From: Trema orientale
Taxonomy: Eukaryota > Streptophyta > Magnoliopsida > Rosales > Cannabaceae
DNA: 64,000 nucleotides
Direction of reading: 5' to 3'
Assembly: GCA_002914845.1 (NCBI GenBank)
Contig: JXTC01000025.1
Span: 559,664-623,663 of the forward strand
A program made the translations under genes and the position numbers. The notes beneath the pieces were generated by a model. The model saw nothing but the letters and a program-made list of their open reading frames with translations, was not told the origin of the DNA and did not search any database. Shown here in pieces: positions 11,795 to 22,705 of the stretch. Position 1 is the first letter of the stretch. Every line of letters begins with the position of its first letter.

Positions 11795-12613
11795 ATGTCA
11801 AGAAACAAGAATTCAATTCTGGTTAGAGTTGATATGGAGAAGTTGAATGGGAACATCAATTTTGGCTTGTGGCAAATACAAGTCAAGGATTTAGTGATTC
11901 AATCTGGATTACACAAGGTTTTGAAAGGCAGAGAGGTTTACAAGGGTAAAGATTCTGAGAAATCCAGTATGAGTGATAAAGACTGGGATGATCTGAATGA
12001 AAGAACTGCAAGTGTGATATACATATATATCTGGCAAAAAATGTCCTTGTAAATGTGCTTAGAATAACGATAGCCAAAGATCTTTGGGGAAAACTTGAAG
12101 AATTATATCAGGCGAAAAGTATCTCAAATCGAGTGTACCTGAAGGAGTAGTTTTATACACTTCATATGAATGAAGGTACAAAAAATTTCTAATCATCTTA
12201 GTATCTTGAATGGTATCGTTTCTGAACTGGAGGCTATTATAATGAAGATTGAAGATGAAGATAATGCATTGCGATTCATCTGGTCTCTTCGACCTTCCTA
12301 TGAGCATATGAAAACTATTTTGGTGCTTCGAAAGGAGACTGTAGTTTTTTCTGAAGTCACAAGTAAACTTTTATCCGAAGAAAGAAGACTGACTGGTGGT
12401 GGAAGTAATGCTCCATCTGAGGGTTCAGAATTGACAGTTGACACTAGGAAGAAAAAGTCTCGAAAAAAGAATGTAATCTGCTGGGGGTATGGACAATCTA
12501 GGCACCTGAAAAGAAATTGTCAGAAAGATAGAGCGGGTTCGGCTGAAGGCTCCAAATCTGGTAAAGGTGCTAATATTATCTCCTACGATGGAGATGATGA
12601 TCTCGTCCTTTGA
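11795..12613 (+). pseudogene. Copia-type gag remnant (only gene of the TR-GAG element)
   Basis: From an ATG at 11795 the frame reads a copia gag N-terminus (VDMEKLNGNINFGLWQIQV). It is broken near 12020-12170 by frameshift and stops. It then resumes in another frame (12170-12613) with the capsid C-terminal region (SILNGIVSELEAI, IWSLRPSYEHMKTI, SKLLSEERRL) and a nucleocapsid motif CWGYGQSRHLKRNC near 12477-12518. The second Cys of the zinc knuckle is Tyr here, so zinc binding is probably lost. The frame ends at 12613 just after an acidic GDDD segment, about where autonomous elements continue into protease. Confidence 0.85.
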
Positions 12614-12967
12614 TCATGATATGTGCATCTTTATGGCGTGCCGCTTATCTCCAAAGATGCCATCAAAGAGGAGGTGTCACAATTAGTGGCAATAAGTTTG
12701 CACACATATATTAGTTTGGCGTTGATGTAAGGTATGTGCTAAATGATATCGATGGCTGATGGACACCCAGATAAGCCAAACGTGGGAGTCAGCACCATAG
12801 TCATCAGCAAGTTTCTTTCGACATGAGCCGAGATGAAAATCTTAGAATTCGTCAATTCTAAGTGGTATACTCATATGGTAGAGTATGATTGTCAGTAAAG
12901 ACAATAATAACAATATAAGCTATGAGATGAGATCGTATATGAAGATGTGATTGAAATCAAGTCTTCA

Positions 12968-12977
12968 AGTGGGAGAT
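12968..12977 (+). other. Polypurine tract of TR-GAG element
   Basis: AAGTGGGAGA directly before the 3' LTR is a typical copia polypurine tract. Confidence 0.85.
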
Positions 12978-13619
12978 TGTTGATGCATGTGAACATGTGT
13001 GAACAGATCTATGTAAACATATGTGAACATATGTATAAACAAATACTCACCAACTAGCCATCATAGTAATAGTAAAAAGGGTAGCCATAATAGCAATAGT
13101 GAAAAAGGCAGCTATAATAGCAATAGTGAAAAAGGCAACCATAATAGCAATAATAAAAGGTGGTGTTCTCACTACCTTTCAAGTTCTATAAATACGGAGG
13201 TTTCATAACTTATTTTATATCCCAAAACTAAGAAGCATTTTAAATTCTCTCTTCTAATTAAATTCTTTCTTTTCTCTTTATTTCTCCTTTTAAACAGAGT
13301 AGAGTTTCTTTGTGAAAGAGGAGGTTTCAAAGAGTGGCGGTGTAAGGTGTGAGTGAGAGAATACTTTTGAGAAAGTGCTTAGGTGTATTGGGATCATTGG
13401 GTAGAAATGAGGGAAATTTATATGATTGTAGAAGCTTTTCATATAGAGAAATTCTTTTCTGAGAGACAATATTTTTTCTCATGACTTAGGAATTTTCCAC
13501 TTAAATTCTCGTGTTGTGAGATTGATTTCTATTTCCTGTTATTATTTCTCTATTATTCTGATATTTCTTTGAATTGAGATCCTGAGAGAGGCGAATCTGG
13601 GTCAGTCAGATTCCCAACA
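12978..13619 (+). repeat. 3' LTR of TR-GAG element
   Basis: Begins TGTTGATGCATGTG and ends TTCCCAACA, the same length (642 bp) as the 5' LTR, with scattered substitutions. It includes the second copy of the 27-bp minisatellite (13063-13163). The target duplication ATATC follows immediately. Confidence 0.93.
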
Positions 13620-13790
13620 ATATCTTGGCAGTTGTGAAACCGATAAATATACAGATGATGTTGCAAGTTACTCTTATCTTTTTAGTTTCTAATTGATGAG
13701 GTATATATATCTTATCGGTTTAAAACCCACGATATGAGAATATCTTATTGGTTTACACATATCTTATTGGTTTTAAAACGTGTAAAGTAA
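13620..13790. repeat. Right copy of the flanking repeat, with TTATTGGTTT motifs
   Basis: Positions 13634-13680 match the left flank at 10949-10992. From 13700 to 13770 the words ATATCTTATCGGTTT, ATATCTTATTGGTTT and ATATCTTATTGGTTTT recur about every 30 bases. This suggests the terminal or subterminal region of an old DNA transposon split by the TR-GAG insertion. The family is not identified. Confidence 0.4.
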
Positions 13791-14075
13791 AAAAAAAAAA
13801 AATTTTGAATAAATTTTTGCTTTGTGGCCAGGTCTGACCGCCTCTCTCCGTGGCTTGATCTTGCCATGATTGTAACTGCGGTTGTTTTAGCTGCCCATGT
13901 ATCCTTATTCTGTTTGAAGATGATTTCATGACTAAAAGATGGAGATGTGAAAGGAAGAAAAGAAATAAAAAAAAAAAAAAAGAGGAAGAGGAAAGGGAAA
14001 AAAAAAAATAAGAAGAGAAATTAGAAAAAAAGGGGGGAGGGGGGAAGAGGAAAGAGAAGAAGAATAATAAAAGAA
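13790..14075. repeat. Poly(A) and purine-rich low-complexity tracts
   Basis: An A run at about 13788-13802 is followed, at 13948-14075, by roughly 125 bases of almost pure purine on the plus strand, including GGGGGGAGGGGGG at 14033-14045. Such tracts can adopt triplex or G-rich structures. The minus-strand reading frame here (Phe/Ser/Leu rich) is a composition artefact. Confidence 0.75.
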
Positions 14076-14099
14076 AAGATGTTACCATTCACATGCATG

Positions 14100-15590
14100 A
14101 ATGAGAATATAGATTGATAACTATATTATAATAGAGTTATTTGGTGTTTTAAATATAATATTTTGTTATGTTCAGTAAATTTATAAGTCAAACAGGTGAA
14201 AAATGAGAAAAAATATAGTGATGGGAACCTAAAAAGGTAAATTTATCATATCATGATTTAGTAAAGAAAAAGAAATGATGAAAAAAGAAACTTGTTGAGC
14301 CTCGAAACCCATGTGCGGAAGGATTACTCATCAACTTAGGTCTTCAGCCATCGATCAAGCTTCAAAACACACCCATCAGGTGCATGTTCTTGAACGCTGA
14401 TAATAGCGAATAGGTGTGTCTAGAAGAGGAAAACAATAGAATTGGAAAAGGAATGGAATTCGAATTCATATGTTTAGTTGAAAATTTGAGTTAAGTTTGA
14501 ATCAAAATCAATATGTTTGGTTAGTACAGAATTGAATAGACTAATAATTATTTGACAAAAATATCTCTAACTTCAATCCTTACTTTATGTTTTACAAAAA
14601 TATATTAAAATATATTTAAAGTTTTTATTATTTGATAACAACAAAAATAATTACTATATCTAGAGAAAAATATAAATTGATTTCAATATTTTAATTTTTT
14701 TATGCATTATATATTAAGTTCTTATTACATTATATTAACAAAAATAATTTTACATATAGATAAGAATATAAATTGATTCAAAATATTTTTACGCATATTA
14801 AATCATATCAATTATATGTTATACATATACACAATAGTAGCTCTCAAACTTCCGAGAATATATTAGAAAATAACATATTAAATATAGATAATATAAGGGA
14901 TAATGTTGGAAAATAATATTTTAAATAACATAGCAGTGGAAAGAAAAGGATATTCTAGTGGTCCACTTTAGGAATAGAAAATCCATCATTTTGGCAGAAT
15001 AATCGTTCCATGGGAATATCTCTTCTTGTGCATTTGTGTCAAACCAAACATAGAAATAAATATTTGTAAGAATAGCCATTCTATTTTAATGGTCATTTCA
15101 TCGTACCAAACAATGATTGATGTATAGTTAGACGTGTCCATGTTTGATAATAACTCTACTACCACGTGCAAATCCCAACGTTAAATAAAAAAATATTTAA
15201 AAAAGAAAGCATTTGGATAATAACTCTACAAGACGTGTACAAGCAGTTAGGATAAAAGGTTACAAAATTGCAAAACAATAAACATTTAAAAAATAAAGCA
15301 GCTGATCACAATGCGAAAACTAAGTTGATTTCTTTTTTTATATATAGTTATACATATGAGGATTTTAGTAATAGAAATGACTAACGGATTTGGACCGTCT
15401 ATCACTATGGACCCACATGGACTATGGACCCACATGATCAGTGAAAGCATAGTAATTGACCAGCCAAAGTGCTACTGACGCTAGTATTTAATTATATTTA
15501 TATATATGTGTGTATATATATAATTTATTATATGCTCACAAATAGCTATTGATAGTTATATTCTTTAATTAATGGATAAAAAATTGTTAA
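14100..15590. other. AT-rich intergenic region, possible old MITE
   Basis: No gene. TATGTTTGGTT near 14513-14523 and AACCAAACAT near 15047-15056 are opposed copies of a hAT-MITE-like word. The segment between about 14425 and 15125 may therefore be a decayed foldback element, but its ends and target duplication are not clear. Positions 15484-15530 are TA-rich simple sequence. Confidence 0.35.
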
Positions 15591-16215
15591 TCAGTGATCA
15601 GGCGATAAAGAAAAAGAAGTGTCCTGATCTAGATTCTAGAGGTAAAGAAACCTTTATTCTACCTAAGGTTATTTTATGAGAGTTCCACTAATTGGTATCT
15701 AAGAAATCATGATTGTTACTTGAGTTTTAACTACTATATATAGTTGACTTGCTTAATCTCTAAAAAAAGCAAATAGTTCAATTAAAAAACAGATAATTAC
15801 TCGTTACTGTACAATCACACAATCTTAATATTATATTATATTTTATTATGTAATTTCTTATTCATAAAATTGGGAAACATGAAGTCACACTCATCTATAT
15901 AACGAGGGTTCAATCTTATTATTCTACACACATAACAATATACTCAGAATCATTCACAAAAAATTATAGCTAAACTTTGAGACTCTAAACACTCTTATAA
16001 TCTCTTTCATACAATGGAAAAACTACTGTGGATGTAGGCTCATCTTTTTGGAGCTAAGCTATGCTAATTTCTTGTTTTTTTTTATTTTTTATTACAATTT
16101 TGTTATTATTCGTAGTCAAATTCTGACTAAGGAATTCAACCGATTTACCTATTTAATTTATCTACGTCAAGTTAGATGGTCATTATAAAAACGCCGTCAA
16201 AAATCGACACTAGAA
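15590..16215 (+). repeat. Possible LTR remnant with decayed primer-binding region
   Basis: A TATA-like CTATATAACGAGGG (15895-15908) is followed by a leader-like stretch, then TGTGGATGTAGGCTCATC (16029-16046), a phrase common in plant LTR U5 regions. At 16191-16209 a decayed sequence (ACGCCGTCAAAAATCGACAC) resembles the GGCGCCGTCTGTGGGAA type primer-binding region. No partner LTR is seen. The boundaries are guesses. Confidence 0.35.
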
Positions 16216-17179
16216 GGAGGGCCTAATTTTGTGATTGATATCCACATCACGTGGCAACCAACAAAGCGTTCATATTTCTATAACTATATTAAAAGAGTGG
16301 ATGAATCGTAAAGTTATTTTGTCTTTTTTCTACTGTTCATTGGTTCTTGTATTTTGGCGTTTTGTGCTGTGTATCAGTATTATTTGTTTAGTTTTCTTTT
16401 GTCTTGGATGACCGTCCTTTTATTTCTTTTGAGCCTGACATCTACAGGTTTACTTTATCTTTTTCTTTATTTACTATCTACTCCCTTGAAGAAAAATATG
16501 GCTTGTTGCTTTAGCTCTCAGCTTCACAAACCACCTATTTCAGCGATCAAAGAAAATCGATGAAGGTTTTGTCATCGGATCGTTGCACTAACGCTTAAAG
16601 AACTGGTTTTCATTTTCAACTATGAAAGAATAGTGTGACCAAAGCAAAAGTTGTCTTCAGCAATTTGGGATCCACTGGTGATTTTTTTTTTCTTAATGAA
16701 ATTTGACTGTCCATTTTATTTTTAGGGACTTTAAGATTTTTTGTTTATTGTTGAAGTAGTTTGTCATATGTCAGAATGTTGGATTTTTGCTTCATCGTTT
16801 GATGATTTTAAGTAAGAATCTTCTATTTCGGTTAGGATTATATTTGTAACAATTGGGTCAATTGAAGTTTTAGTCAAATTAATCTTAAAAATATTTTGGG
16901 CTCCAGTGTGAATAACATGAACAAAAGATTAGGCAAAACGTTCTCAAGGTAGTAGCATAGTGCTGTTAGGCTTCTTCCATGTTCAATCCAAATTGTTGCT
17001 CGTGTATTTTCTCAATAACTTACATTGTTTTCGTCTATTTTCTTGTTCAAAATCTACTTTATGAACTGCATTAATGATTATTACTGGATGTCTTTTTCAA
17101 GACGCATTTTGACATAATTCATTGTCCAGATTCTCTCTATTTTTAATGGATGCATGATATGAATTTGAGTTAAACATGC
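16216..17179. other. Unassigned region upstream of LINE fragment
   Basis: No recognisable protein. The reading frame 16354-16563 is hydrophobic and Leu/Phe-rich with no codon evidence for a gene. Part of this stretch may belong to the LINE whose 3' end lies downstream, but I could not show it. Confidence 0.3.
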
Positions 17180-17636
17180 TTTATGGGAGATGGAAATTGA
17201 TGCAGCAGATGAGAAGGTGAAAATCAAGCCATTATTATGGCTGAAAGAACTCCAAAGGGAGACCGTTAATGCCCTCTTTTACTGATGTAAAATTAGAGAA
17301 ATCTCTCTAATACAAAATACAATCTGAAAAGCCCCCCCTACTCTGTTGCACGAGAGCAACATATATGGCCTTGTTGGATTCAATCAACACCTGGGAAGTT
17401 TCTATAATACCTAGAGCTGCAAATTATGAAACCCATATCTTGGCCAAATGGTGTTCTGAAATGAATGTACTGGGTTGTGTTAATTGTGCTATATTGCCTT
17501 TTTCTTTATTTTGTATGGACTCGTTTGTATGAGCTCGGTCCTGCCTTAAAGACCCTCTTTTGTATTGTTTTGGAGCTCTGCTCTTGTTTAATGAATTTCT
17601 TGTCGTTTCGTATTAAAAAAAAAAAAAAAAAAAAAA
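17180..17636 (+). mobile_element. 5'-truncated LINE (non-LTR retrotransposon) 3' end
   Basis: A short reading frame at 17371-17532 encodes the end of a plant LINE RNase H domain (WEVSIIPRAANYETHILAKW, matching the family pattern of R-x-x-N-x-x-AH-x-LA-[RK]). A stop TGA at 17530-17532 follows, then about 80 bp of 3' UTR, then a 23-base poly(A) at about 17614-17636. No upstream reverse transcriptase is evident, so this is a truncated insertion, the commonest outcome of target-primed reverse transcription. A target duplication could not be paired. Confidence 0.75.
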
Positions 17637-18738
17637 GCTAATAGTAAAATGCAGCGTTTCAATAACTATGAACAGCTGAAATGTAAAAGCAATTTTGACC
17701 AACAAATCACCTACACAAACACAAACCAATGACTAGATTGGAAAAGACAAAAAGTAAAAAGTCCATCAGCTAAAAACTTGTTTAAACGACACCTCCTCCT
17801 ACATCAAAAAGACCAGTGTAACATTAAAGATGGCAATACTATATTACGAAAATAATGCGAAATCAATTTGTTCGTTGCATTTTTTTGAAAATTTAATTCA
17901 GTTCAATATACTACACTATCTTACTTAACTAATAAGATCATGCACGTGCAAATCAGTTCAATCCAAATTCAGTGAATTTTCAAAAAAAAAATTTGCATTT
18001 TTTAAAAAATACAATTGAGTTTGGTTGTAATGTGATTCATGTGAGAATTTACTATATATTATTCCAATAAAAAAAATTGTATATGTATATATATATACAC
18101 ATGCCAAAAAAGCTCAAACTAATTTAGCACGTGCGAAGAAAAAACTTGACAGAGAGAAAAATTATTAATTGACGTTCTGAAATTTGGTTTTGGGATTTTA
18201 ATTAGGGATTTCATTATTGATACTGAATTCAATCTCTAACGCCATATAGGGAATTTGGGAACTCCAGTTTCATTCTCTCTATCACGGTTTACTCTGATAT
18301 TTCTTGATGTCTTGATATCAAAATACATCTTATTGATGGAGGTTAAATTTTTTACCCTTTTTTAATAGTTTTTATTTTCTCTATTAGTTTCTTTTGACAT
18401 TTTAATGGATCTTTGAGCTAAGTCTTAATTGCTTAAGAATAAAGAGTTCCTTTAATAAATGAACATATATGCTGCTTGATGACAAGTTTACTATATTGAA
18501 GTTGTTTAGCTTAAACTTTGCTCAATCTAGCTTTACTATATATAAGAGGTGTTCATCTCATAGTATTTTATACTCAGAGAAAGATAGAGGTATACCAAAA
18601 AAGACAGGTTTTGTAAGGGGGAAAAAAAAAGTAGATTCCCTTATGCATCTGTTTACTTTAACTCTCATTTTATCCAAGCATAGAAAAGCCTACATTATCT
18701 AAACTATTTCAAAATAATTGTAATAGGTTCCAAATATA
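17637..18738. other. AT-rich intergenic region
   Basis: No gene or element is recognised. A TA-rich simple stretch occurs at 18078-18100. The reading frame 18469-18702 lacks any domain. Confidence 0.5.
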
Positions 18739-18876
18739 AGTTGCAGAAGAATTCTCTTGTTAAAGATCAGAAGAAACTCAAATACTAAGAAAATGTAATT
18801 GAAGACAAGTTGCAGAAGAATTTTCTTGTTAAAGATCAGAAGAAACTCAAATACTAAGAAAATATAACTGAAGACA
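18739..18876. repeat. 69-bp tandem duplication, two copies
   Basis: Copies at 18739-18807 and 18808-18876 begin AGTTGCAGAAGAATT and end GAAGACA, with only a few substitutions. The unit length is divisible by three, so the minus-strand reading frame shows an amino-acid repeat, but there is no sign it is a gene. Confidence 0.9.
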
Positions 18877-20989
18877 GTTAATTTTTTCATATATATGTTG
18901 GAAAAAATCTTTGTTCTAATTTAGTTGTAGTGTAATGGTGATCATTACCAAGGACTAGAAATTTTTATTTTTGTCCGCTAAATATGTGAAAAGTCCTTTT
19001 GTATAATATCTTGATTTGGGCATCAAAGATGTCAGATGCAAAAAAAATATGAGTGAAAAACTCACTTTCTTTCATTTTTCTTTTGGTTTTACATCTGCTT
19101 ATAAGTAGTTTATCCTTGTAAATATCATAGTGCTAATTGTCAAAATTCATCTCAAACTTAAATTTTCTGTTCTGCGGGGGATTTGTATATTTTTTTTTAG
19201 TTTATCCTTGTAAATATCATAATGAATTTGTTGATTCCCTAGATATGGAAGCAACTAGAAAATTGCATAAATAAGTTTCAAATGGTTAAATGTTGGAGAG
19301 ACCAAAGGATAGAAAGGTCCATTTTCATGTGATCCTAAGGATGGTCTCATTTGACTATATGGAGATGAATGTACAACAAAATTATTTACTTTGAAGCAAA
19401 TCATATTGCAATGAGTCAAGCCAAAAATTCAAAATACAGTTTCCTTCATTGGAAATTTAAAAAACTTGAATAAGAAGTTTCTGTCTCTATTCGTAGAAAA
19501 AACACTGTTGAAAACATTGAAACTTCTTTTTTTTTTTTTTTTAATCGAAACTCATTTCAAAATTTGTAACTTTTTCTTCTACTTACAAAATTGAGCACAA
19601 TGTGATTTTTGGATTAATTGCACTCTAATACTTGGAAAGCAAATGCAGAGTTTTGTCCTTTTATGATTGACATAGTTTTAGATTTTCTTTCTTATTGACT
19701 ATGCAACCCATCTTGCATCATACGACTATCTTCTGTATGATGGTTGAAATTATTAACTGCAACTGTTTTGTTTTACAAAGAGACCACATGAATGTTATTT
19801 TTGTCACAATGAGAATATGTTTCTCCACATAGGCATGGGCACATGACTATCAGTGTTATTTTCTCCTGTGCTCCATTCTTGGAGAAATTTCATTGTAAGT
19901 TCTAGATTCTGATTCTTTTGCAACGTCCTCCTCCAAATTTTTAAATGATTTTTCTTTTGGGTATCTGAAATTTAATTATTTTGAGCTAATTTTGAAGTAT
20001 TGACTAATTTAATTTTTTTAATGAACTTCCACAGTGGTGTTTTGCTTCTTCCACTCAATATTGGATTTGGTAATAGTTGATTTCACTACATCCGTTCATG
20101 TTGCTATAGTTGACTGACCAGAGCCTCATCATAATGGTCAGATTTATTGCTCTAAGTTTTTTAATTGTACTTTTTCTTGTTTGGGCTTTCAATTTTAGTT
20201 AATGATGAGTAGATGTTTTCATTAGTTTAATTCTGTTCAAGACCTTTCTTTCATGATATATCTTATGATTGCTCAATGAGCTATTTACTTATTTGGTTTT
20301 CTTGATTCTGTCTATACACTGAATTATTAATCCTCTGGGAGAATATTTTCATTTGCTTTTTGGTGCTTTACTTTTATTTTTTCCGATTGGCAGTCGGAAT
20401 GGAACAGAAGGGTATTGTAAGAAAAATGCAGTAGCAACAAACATGTATTATTAGACTTCTTATTTGAATTTACACTGCTTCTCGGGTTTTTTTTTCCCTT
20501 TCTTGTTATTTCTCTCTTTATGATTCCTCTTATTTTTCTTATCAACTTCTATTTCCTCTAGAGATTTACTTCTTTTGAATCATGAGAAAAGCAAGCTAAG
20601 GTGATTGATTAATACTGACTCTGCCCTGTTATTTTTTCTGGTTCAAGTTCATGGAGTTGTGCATTATGCAAATATACTCTATAAGAGCTACAGAATTTGA
20701 GATATATGATCTTAAGTTTGTGTGGCCTTGCATACAATTGTTTGTTTTTGCAAGTGTAATGCTTATTGGTCGTGCACCTTCTCGTACAACGTTCATTGTG
20801 CTATGAAGACTCGTCCAAATATTACAGTTATATATTGGGGAAGACATGTCTTGATTTTCTTTTTTTGATTCTTTCCTCTATCAATCCTTTGCCTTATTTA
20901 GCTTCAGAGTACCAACTTTTTCCTTTACCTTAGTTTTATTTTGCTATAAGTTGTTGCCAAGTATACAGTAGAATTTCATCCCGTGAACC
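18877..20989. other. AT-rich intergenic region
   Basis: No gene, RNA or element supported. A phrase TAGTTTATCCTTGTAAATATCATA occurs twice (about 19107 and 19199), a small direct repeat. Short frames at 20327-20545 and 20629-20847 have no recognisable motif. Confidence 0.45.
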
Positions 20990-22705
20990 TCTCCCACAGT
21001 TCGTATACACCATTAAACATAGACCGAACAATAATTGAAATCATAAACTTAAACATTTGTCCAAACATCGTCATTATCCATAGTAAACAGCTAAATCCAG
21101 AATGGCACATATAATTTAACAGACAGATTAGAAAGTAGTAATCTTGGTTTAATGCTAATACAAAATTCCAAATAGTCAAACACCACAACAATAGACTTCT
21201 AGCAATACCAAGAATTGAACTACAGTCAAGATGGCCTCTTACTCCTCTTGATCACCGAGATCGCACTGAACACCACCTGAGGAGGAAGGTAGGGGGGTGA
21301 GCATACAATGTCCAGTAGGAAAAATAATTACATCGATCGAAAACATTTAAGTGATGGAAAATTCCTGCATGGTTAGTTTAGTCCAAAACATACATATATA
21401 TATAATCCAAACCGGAAATCCATATATNTTGCCTACGCCTACCAATGGGGAGGTAATCAGAAGTAACAAACCCCGCGTGGGTTTACGGACTCTGCACCGA
21501 CGGTGGGGCACGCAGCGCCACACGGTAAACCCACGATGCTAACATGATGCTCATGTATGATCCTATGACACGTGCAATACTGAACTGAAGTGTGAAAATA
21601 ATCATGCTCGGGTTTTTCAATAAAATCAGCACACGAGGTTTTATAAAAAAACGGACAGCATAATGGCCCTATTTGTAATATACCCAAAATAACCTGCACT
21701 CAGAAAATTCCTAGAGCAATACAGTATATACATCACATAATCAATTCCCATCACAGATATTTAAATCGTCTAAAAATCACATTTGTTCACATATGTTGCA
21801 GAAAATAAGTTTTATTCAAAAATGATATAAAACGGAGGTAATTGAGTCCATACCTCGACCGAAATAGCGATACCACGCTATCGAGTCCTCGAGGTGTCGT
21901 TGACGATCGCCCGGAGAGTCGGGAACCAATTCCGAGCCCTCGATCGTCTTCTTGCGAAAAACCAGCTTCTCACCGGAGCTTCAATTCCACGAATGGACCT
22001 CTTCGTTGAATTCCTAGCACCTAAAATAGCTAGGTTAGGCATCCAAATTGTCCAATTCGAGCCCAGGCCCACACCGGACTGGTGGCACGCAAAACGAGGC
22101 GAAATATCGACTGTCCGATCGTGATTTTCGTGCCGATTACCAAATAACACAATATATATATCAAACTTCCCCATTTTCCGAGTACATTCCAAATATGAGG
22201 TCAAAAACACAATTTAACGACCGGATCGAAAACTAAAATTCAAAACTCAAAATACTCAAAAATGACAACTTTTGATCCGGACACTATGGAGTTGAGATAT
22301 AAATACCTTGACGAACCTTGCGATGATACGAATCCAATGGGACTGGTTTGGAGTCGTTTGGTGGCTGAAATGTTCGCCGGCGACGAAAAATCCAAAATAG
22401 GTCAAAACGGCATTTTCGTCTTCTCCGGCTCCGGTGGGCTTCTCCGGCGGTCGCTACTGGTCGGCGTCGACTCGTGGTGGCGCGGGGGAGGATCGCCGGT
22501 GATCTACTTGGCTAGACGGAGCTTGGGCGGCGGCGCGGCTTGCTTCGCTTCCGTTCGGCCGAGCGAGAGAACAGTGAGAGAGGGACACAGAGGGGGGAAG
22601 AGACGAGACAGGGGAGAGAGAGGGGATTATATGTGTATATATAATCTTTTTTTTTTTTTCTCTGATCAAAGACCATTTTGACCTTCAAAAAAACCGGTTC
22701 TTACA
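20990..22705 (-). repeat. Long gypsy-type LTR on the minus strand (solo or truncated)
   Basis: Read on the minus strand it begins TGTAAGAACCGGTTTTT at 22705. This is like the TGTAAAAACCAGATTTTT start of the LARD LTRs, and the LTR shares their layout. A CpG-rich segment rich in CCGG (22300-22600) includes CCCATTGGATTCGT, which the LARD LTRs have as GCCATTGGATTCGT. A short GGTATGGACTCAATTACCTC segment follows, then ACCATGCAGG (about 21365), then a CTCACCCCCCT segment (about 21290). The left boundary is uncertain and no target duplication was paired. Reading frames here are not genes. Confidence 0.6.
21476..21535. repeat. Hairpin-forming inverted repeat inside the minus-strand LTR
   Basis: CGTGGGTTTAC (21476-21486) and GTAAACCCACG (21525-21535) are perfect 11-base inverted repeats around a 38-base GC-rich loop. 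The position corresponds to the U5 part of the LTR, where the LARD LTRs carry a 28-bp minisatellite. Confidence 0.85.

Larger units (their letters stand above)
10997..13619 (+). mobile_element. TR-GAG-like non-autonomous LTR retrotransposon
   Basis: A complete short element of 2623 bp: two 642-bp LTRs (10997-11638 and 12978-13619), a primer-binding site, a gag-only coding remnant, a polypurine tract and a perfect 5-bp target duplication ATATC (10992-10996 and 13620-13624). Protease, integrase, reverse transcriptase and RNase H are absent: the coding frame ends just after the gag zinc-knuckle region and only about 350 bp separate it from the polypurine tract. Gag-only LTR elements are known in plants as TR-GAG and depend on pol from other elements. 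Whether this is a deletion derivative or a propagating family cannot be told from one copy. Confidence 0.92.

Noticed and set aside
16354-16563. Hydrophobic 69-codon frame as a small membrane protein
   Set aside because: T-rich sequence gives Leu/Phe by composition; no conserved context or clear promoter.
21428-21428. Single N as a biological feature
   Set aside because: An assembly ambiguity next to a TA-rich stretch in a repeat, not a feature.
22262-22681. 139-codon reading frame
   Set aside because: It lies antisense in the GC-rich part of a minus-strand LTR. Its amino-acid composition simply follows the GC-rich sequence and it ends in a T-run.
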